Source of the DNA: Streptomyces olivaceoviridis
GTDB taxonomy: Bacteria; Actinomycetota; Actinomycetes; Streptomycetales; Streptomycetaceae
Assembly: GCF_014650115.1 (NCBI RefSeq)
Contig: NZ_BMUI01000022.1
Location: forward strand, 62,001 to 126,000
Direction: 5' to 3'
DNA: 64,000 bases
Of the stretch, positions 60,888 through 64,000 are shown in pieces. A program made the translations under genes and the position numbers. Below the pieces are notes generated by a model. That model made no database searches. It worked only from the letters and a program-made list of their open reading frames with translations, and was not told the DNA's origin. Position 1 is the first letter of the stretch. Each line of letters opens with the position of its first letter.

Positions 60888-61346
60888 ATGACTGGGGCGA
60901 AGACGGCGGTCGAATGGCTGGCATCCGTCGCACCGGACCCCGCGGCCTGTCGCCGGGAGTGGGAGCGCGACCCCCTCGGGGTCGCGCTGCTGCCCGCCGG
61001 CAAGGCGTGGGACGTCCTGATCCTGCCGGGTGACCTCGGCTACGCGACCCTCGACGTGCTCACCCGGCTCCTCGACCGACTCGGCCCCGTGCTCGTCGAC
61101 TTCGGCGACAGCCGGGTCGGGTTCCTCGTGCCCCCGGGCACCGCGGCCCGCTGGCTCGGCACCGGGATCAAGGCCGCCGGGGCCGGCACCTGGATCGTCG
61201 TGCCACATCCCGGCCGGGCGGCCCGGGGCGTGCGCTGGCTGGTGCCGCCGGACGGCTCGGGCACGCTGACCGACCCGGCGCTGCTGGAACTGGCCCTGCA
61301 CGAGGCGGCGGCGGGGGCGGCGAGGGAGAGGAGCGGGAACGGGTAG
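60888..61346 (+). CDS. Hypothetical protein resembling the prim-pol N-terminal fold
   Basis: This 152-residue cytosolic protein is of a kind common in Streptomyces. AGKAWDVLILPGDLGYATLDVL, GPVLVDFGDSRVGFLVPPG and WIVVPHPGRAARGVRWLVPP resemble the N-terminal region of bifunctional primase/polymerase proteins. I see no convincing catalytic acid triad. The ATG follows GGGAGG, which is buried in a hairpin. It lies between the polyamine operon and the chitinase and has no obvious partner. Confidence 0.72.
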   Translation: MTGAKTAVEWLASVAPDPAACRREWERDPLGVALLPAGKAWDVLILPGDLGYATLDVLTRLLDRLGPVLVDFGDSRVGFLVPPGTAARWLGTGIKAAGAGTWIVVPHPGRAARGVRWLVPPDGSGTLTDPALLELALHEAAAGAARERSGNG

Positions 61347-61358
61347 CGCCCCGACACC

Positions 61359-61387
61359 TTGACAATCGGATTGGTCTGGACCAAGTT
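61359..61387 (+). promoter_or_regulatory. Chitinase promoter with overlapping DasR-type operator (dre)
   Basis: TTGACA (61359-61364) and CAAGTT (61382-61387) are 17 bp apart. ATTGGTCTGGACCAAG (61370-61385) lies between and over them and closely matches the DasR consensus ACTGGTCTAGACCAGT. DasR is the GntR-family repressor that releases DNA with glucosamine-6-phosphate in Streptomyces. The site is placed to block RNA polymerase. Confidence 0.82.
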
Positions 61388-61431
61388 GTGTGCGCTCCGC
61401 CCCTCCAACTCCCCGGCACCCGGAGGCCCTC

Positions 61432-63240
61432 GTGGACCGCGCCAGACGCCCCAGATCCGTCCTCGCCGCGCTCACGGCCGCACTGCTGGCCGTGCCCGGC
61501 ATCACCGCGCTCTCGTCGGCCGCCCACGCGGCCGACGCGGACGTCGCGGTCAACGGCGGCTTCGAGTCCGGCCTCACCGGCTGGACCTGCACCGCCGGCA
61601 CCACCGTCACCTCCCCCGTGCACAGCGGGAGTTCGGCGCTCCGGGCCACCCCGGCCGGCAGCGACAACGCCCAGTGCTCCCAGACGGTGACCGTCCAGCC
61701 GAACGCGCAGTACACCCTGTCCGGTTACGTCCGTGGCTCCTACGTCTACCTCGGCGCGAGCGGCACCGGCACCACCGACGTCTCCACCTGGACCCAGTCG
61801 GCCCCCGACTGGCAGCAGCTGAGCACCACCTTCCGTACCGGGGCGGCCACCACCAAGGTCACGATCTACACCCACGGCTGGTACGGCACCGGCGCCTACC
61901 ACGCCGACGACCTCACCCTCGTCGGCCCCGGCGGCAGCGGCACCACACAGCCGCCCGCCGCCCCCGCCGGCCTGCGGACCACCACCGTGACCTCGTCCTC
62001 CGTCGGACTGTCCTGGTCCGCGGTGACCGGCGCGACCGGCTACGCGGTCTACCGCGACGGCACCAAGGTCCAGACCGTGACCGGCACCTCGGCCACCGTC
62101 TCCGGCCTCGCGGGCTCGACGGCGTACAGCTTCCAGGTCACCGCCGCGAACGACGCCGGCGAGTCCGCGAGATCCGCGGTCGTGACCGCGACGACCAGCG
62201 CCGGCGGCGGTGGCGGCTCGTCCGACCTGCCCGCCCACGCCCTCGTCGGCTACCTGCACGCCGGCTTCGCCAACGGCGCCGGCTACACCCGCCTCGCCGA
62301 CGTCCCCGACAGCTGGGACGTCATCGACCTGGCCTTCGGCGAGCCCACCTCGGTCACCTCCGGGGACATCCGCTTCAACCGCTGCCCGGTCACCGAGTGC
62401 CCGAACGTGGAGAGCGACGCCGACTTCAAGGCGGCCGTCAAGGCAAAGCAGGCCGCCGGCAAGAAGGTCCTGATCTCGATCGGCGGCCAGAACGGCCAGG
62501 TCCAGCTGACCACGACCGCGGCCCGCGACACCTTCGTCGCCTCCGTCTCGAAGATCATCGACACCTACGGCCTCGACGGCCTGGACATCGACTTCGAGGG
62601 CCACTCGCTGTCCCTGAACGCGAACGACACGGACTTCAAGAACCCGACCACCCCCGTGATCGTGAACCTCATCTCGGCACTGAAGACCCTGAAGGCCAAG
62701 TACGGCGCGAAGTTCGTCCTCACGATGGCCCCGGAGACCTTCTTCGTGCAGAACGGCTACCAGTACTACGGCACCGGCAAGTGGGGCGGCCAGGACCCGC
62801 GCTGCGGCGCCTACCTCCCGGTCATCCACGCCCTGCGCGACGACCTGACCCTGCTGCACGTCCAGGACTACAACTCCGGCCCCATCATGGGCCTGGACAA
62901 CCAGTACCACTCCATGGGCGGCGCCGACTTCCACATCGCCATGACCGACATGCTCCTCACCGGCTTCCCGGTCGCCGGCGACCCGGACAACGTCTTCCCG
63001 CCGCTGCGCCCCGACCAGGTCGCGATCGGCATGCCCGCGTCGACCAACGCGGGCAACGGCTACGTCTCCCCGTCCGAGGTCACCAAGACCCTGGACTGCC
63101 TGACGAAGAGGACGAACTGCGGCTCGTACGCCACCCACGGGACCTGGCCCGCGCTGCGGGGCCTGATGACGTGGTCGGTGAACTGGGACCGCTACGCGAA
63201 CTGGGAGTTCCAGAAGAACTTCGACGCGTACTTCGGCTGA
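61432..63240 (+). CDS. Secreted GH18 chitinase with CBM and fibronectin III domain
   Basis: The 602-residue secreted protein starts at the GTG 61432, with GGAGG five bases upstream. Signal peptide residues 1-33 (cleavage near AHA-AD) are followed by a carbohydrate-binding module, residues about 34-170 (NGGFESGLTGW to HADDLTLVG). A FnIII domain spans about 178-263 and a Gly-rich linker follows. The GH18 domain has the catalytic motif DGLDIDFE with acid Glu389. The product degrades chitin and feeds the DasR/GlcNAc pathway. The 3' end is overlapped by the convergent PAP2 frame. Confidence 0.95.
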   Translation: MDRARRPRSVLAALTAALLAVPGITALSSAAHAADADVAVNGGFESGLTGWTCTAGTTVTSPVHSGSSALRATPAGSDNAQCSQTVTVQPNAQYTLSGYVRGSYVYLGASGTGTTDVSTWTQSAPDWQQLSTTFRTGAATTKVTIYTHGWYGTGAYHADDLTLVGPGGSGTTQPPAAPAGLRTTTVTSSSVGLSWSAVTGATGYAVYRDGTKVQTVTGTSATVSGLAGSTAYSFQVTAANDAGESARSAVVTATTSAGGGGGSSDLPAHALVGYLHAGFANGAGYTRLADVPDSWDVIDLAFGEPTSVTSGDIRFNRCPVTECPNVESDADFKAAVKAKQAAGKKVLISIGGQNGQVQLTTTAARDTFVASVSKIIDTYGLDGLDIDFEGHSLSLNANDTDFKNPTTPVIVNLISALKTLKAKYGAKFVLTMAPETFFVQNGYQYYGTGKWGGQDPRCGAYLPVIHALRDDLTLLHVQDYNSGPIMGLDNQYHSMGGADFHIAMTDMLLTGFPVAGDPDNVFPPLRPDQVAIGMPASTNAGNGYVSPSEVTKTLDCLTKRTNCGSYATHGTWPALRGLMTWSVNWDRYANWEFQKNFDAYFG

Positions 63241-63817
63241 GCACGAGGGACAGGGCGGCCAGCAGCACCGTGCCCAGGCACCAGCTGGCCACCACGTCCA
63301 GCGGCCAGTGCCAGCCGTGGCGGACCAGGCCGTACGACACCCCGAGGACGAGGGCGGCGCACCCGGTGACCAGGACGCGGCGGGCGGCGGGGGAGCGGAG
63401 CCAGGGCAGGAGGAGCAGGGTCGCGGAACCGTACGCGACCGCGGCCGTCGCGGTGTGACCGGACGGGAAGTAGCCCGTCCCCGGGGGCACCACCGGTGTC
63501 CCCGGCCGGGCCGTCCACTCCTTCAGCGGGACGACGACCGCCGGGACCAGCGCCATCACCAGGGCCGCGGCGAGCGGCGGCAGCCACCACCGCCCGGCAC
63601 CCGCGGCCCGGCCCCGCCAGGCGGCGTACCCGAGGGCCACGGCGAGCACGGGGAGGGCGACCTGGACGTTGCCGAGGTCGGAGAGCAGCTGGGAGGACCG
63701 GTCCGGGTGGACGAGGGCCCGGCTGACGTCCGCGTCCAGCCGGAGCAGCGGCCCGTCGGCGGCGACCTGCCAGGTGACGAGGGCGAGGACGACCGCCGGG
63801 AGGACCAGGAGCAACAT
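63080..63817 (-). CDS. PAP2 superfamily phosphatase, frame running into the chitinase gene
   Basis: This 245-residue membrane protein has five or six helices. PAP2 motifs are KEWTARPGTP (domain 1, weak), YFPSGHTATA (domain 2, the PSGH acid/base His) and RHGWHWPLDVVASW (domain 3, nucleophilic His and Asp). The normal protein seems to end near LAALSLVLS at about 63245. No stop occurs there, so the frame continues 160 bases antisense to the chitinase as an Arg/Ser-rich tail. The ATG at 63817 is used. Substrates may be undecaprenyl pyrophosphate or a lipid phosphate. Confidence 0.82.
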   Translation of the reverse strand: MLLLVLPAVVLALVTWQVAADGPLLRLDADVSRALVHPDRSSQLLSDLGNVQVALPVLAVALGYAAWRGRAAGAGRWWLPPLAAALVMALVPAVVVPLKEWTARPGTPVVPPGTGYFPSGHTATAAVAYGSATLLLLPWLRSPAARRVLVTGCAALVLGVSYGLVRHGWHWPLDVVASWCLGTVLLAALSLVLSRSTRRSSSGTPSSRSGPSSPTTSSGPAARARSRGWRTSRSSSSSSGSPGSW

Positions 63818-63854
63818 GGGCCCAGCTTGGCAGACGGTCGCGGGGAAGGAGGTC

Positions 63855-63892
63855 GGCCGCCCCGGAACAGGGGGGGTGGTTCCGAGGCGGCC
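63855..63892 (-). terminator. Strong hairpin upstream of the PAP2 gene
   Basis: GGCCGCC-C-GGAAC-type arm (63855-63868) pairs with GTTCC-A-GGCGGCC-type arm (63879-63892) with one internal mismatch; the stem is about 13 bp. It probably terminates a minus-strand gene entering from beyond 64000. Confidence 0.7.
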
Positions 63893-63968
63893 GTCCGGAT
63901 CGGAACGTCGCGCGCCCCGGGGGGTTTGGGGCGGCGACCGTCCGATCGGTGAGGAGATCCCGGAGCCG

Positions 63969-64000
63969 TCAGGCGCCGGTTGTGTGCGCGAGGGCACGAC
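63969..64000 (-). CDS. Possible 3' end of a minus-strand gene continuing beyond the window
   Basis: One minus-strand frame reads RALAHTTGA then a TGA stop at 63971-63969. The strong hairpin 77 bp further on fits a gene end. Only nine residues are visible, so this is a guess from layout. Confidence 0.3.
   Translation of the reverse strand, partial: RALAHTTGA

Overview
The window is a 64-kb piece of an actinobacterial chromosome, almost certainly from a Streptomyces. GC content is very high, third codon positions are nearly all G or C, GTG starts are common, and the gene order (ffh, rpsP-rimM-trmD-rplS, four tandem signal peptidases, whiG, rpsB-tsf, pyrH-frr-cdsA, rlmN) is the one I remember from the S. 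coelicolor SCO5586 to SCO5675 region. I saw no transposase, integrase, phage gene, tRNA, rRNA or CRISPR array. This is core chromosome with a few lineage-specific additions.

Positions 1-18000: the 3' end of ffh, an FtsH protease, a methyltransferase and an HExxH metalloprotease-like protein lead into the ribosome and tRNA-modification operon (rpsP, KH protein, rimM, trmD, rplS). Next come four consecutive type I signal peptidases (sipW, X, Y, Z), a Nudix hydrolase, a DUF2469 protein and the competence-like trio yraN, yifB/comM, dprA. dprA carries the only TTA codon I found in a called gene, which points to bldA control, and it lies just before the sporulation sigma factor gene whiG. A TetR regulator and a convergent secreted M23 protein follow.

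Positions 18000-31800: rpsB-tsf, pyrH, frr and cdsA form the translation and phospholipid block. A cytochrome P450 with an atypical I helix, a small membrane protein and rlmN follow. A textbook TPP riboswitch with a strong hairpin behind it precedes a thiBPQ-type thiamine ABC transporter. Then come a DinB/maleylpyruvate-isomerase-like gene broken by a frameshift and a sortase substrate with an LAETG motif and a strong sigma-70-type promoter.

Positions 31800-49700: a LOG-family protein, a VOC protein and a two-gene ABC exporter whose ATPase has degenerate signature motifs lie on the minus strand. The first polyamine-catabolism cluster follows: an aminotransferase and an Lrp/AsnC regulator divergent from an aldehyde dehydrogenase and an orphan polyamine-binding lipoprotein. 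A compact five-gene minus-strand operon links an exo-N-acetylmuramidase-like NamZ (DUF1343) to a GNAT protein and a complete sugar ABC importer, which suggests uptake of cell-wall sugars. A phytoene-dehydrogenase-like flavoprotein, a small membrane protein behind a perfect 14-bp palindrome and a secreted serine hydrolase complete this part.

Positions 49700-64000: a GDPD phosphodiesterase, an adenosine-deaminase-family protein (probably aminodeoxyfutalosine deaminase of the menaquinone pathway), a repeat-rich DUF4190 membrane protein and a NADAR protein precede the second polyamine cluster. That cluster contains an aldehyde dehydrogenase, a binding protein, potABC and a PuuB-like oxidase. Uptake and breakdown of putrescine and spermidine are therefore encoded together, with one paralogous dehydrogenase/binding-protein pair 15 kb away. 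The window closes with a primase-fold-like hypothetical protein whose ribosome binding site lies in a hairpin, a GH18 chitinase whose promoter overlaps a DasR-type operator, and a PAP2 phosphatase whose reading frame runs antisense into the chitinase gene.

I did not find a convincing wholly new multi-gene system. The best leads are the NamZ/ABC operon, the TTA codon in dprA next to whiG, the ABC pair with a broken signature motif, the hairpin over the start of the 60888 gene, and the orphan palindrome at 47564.
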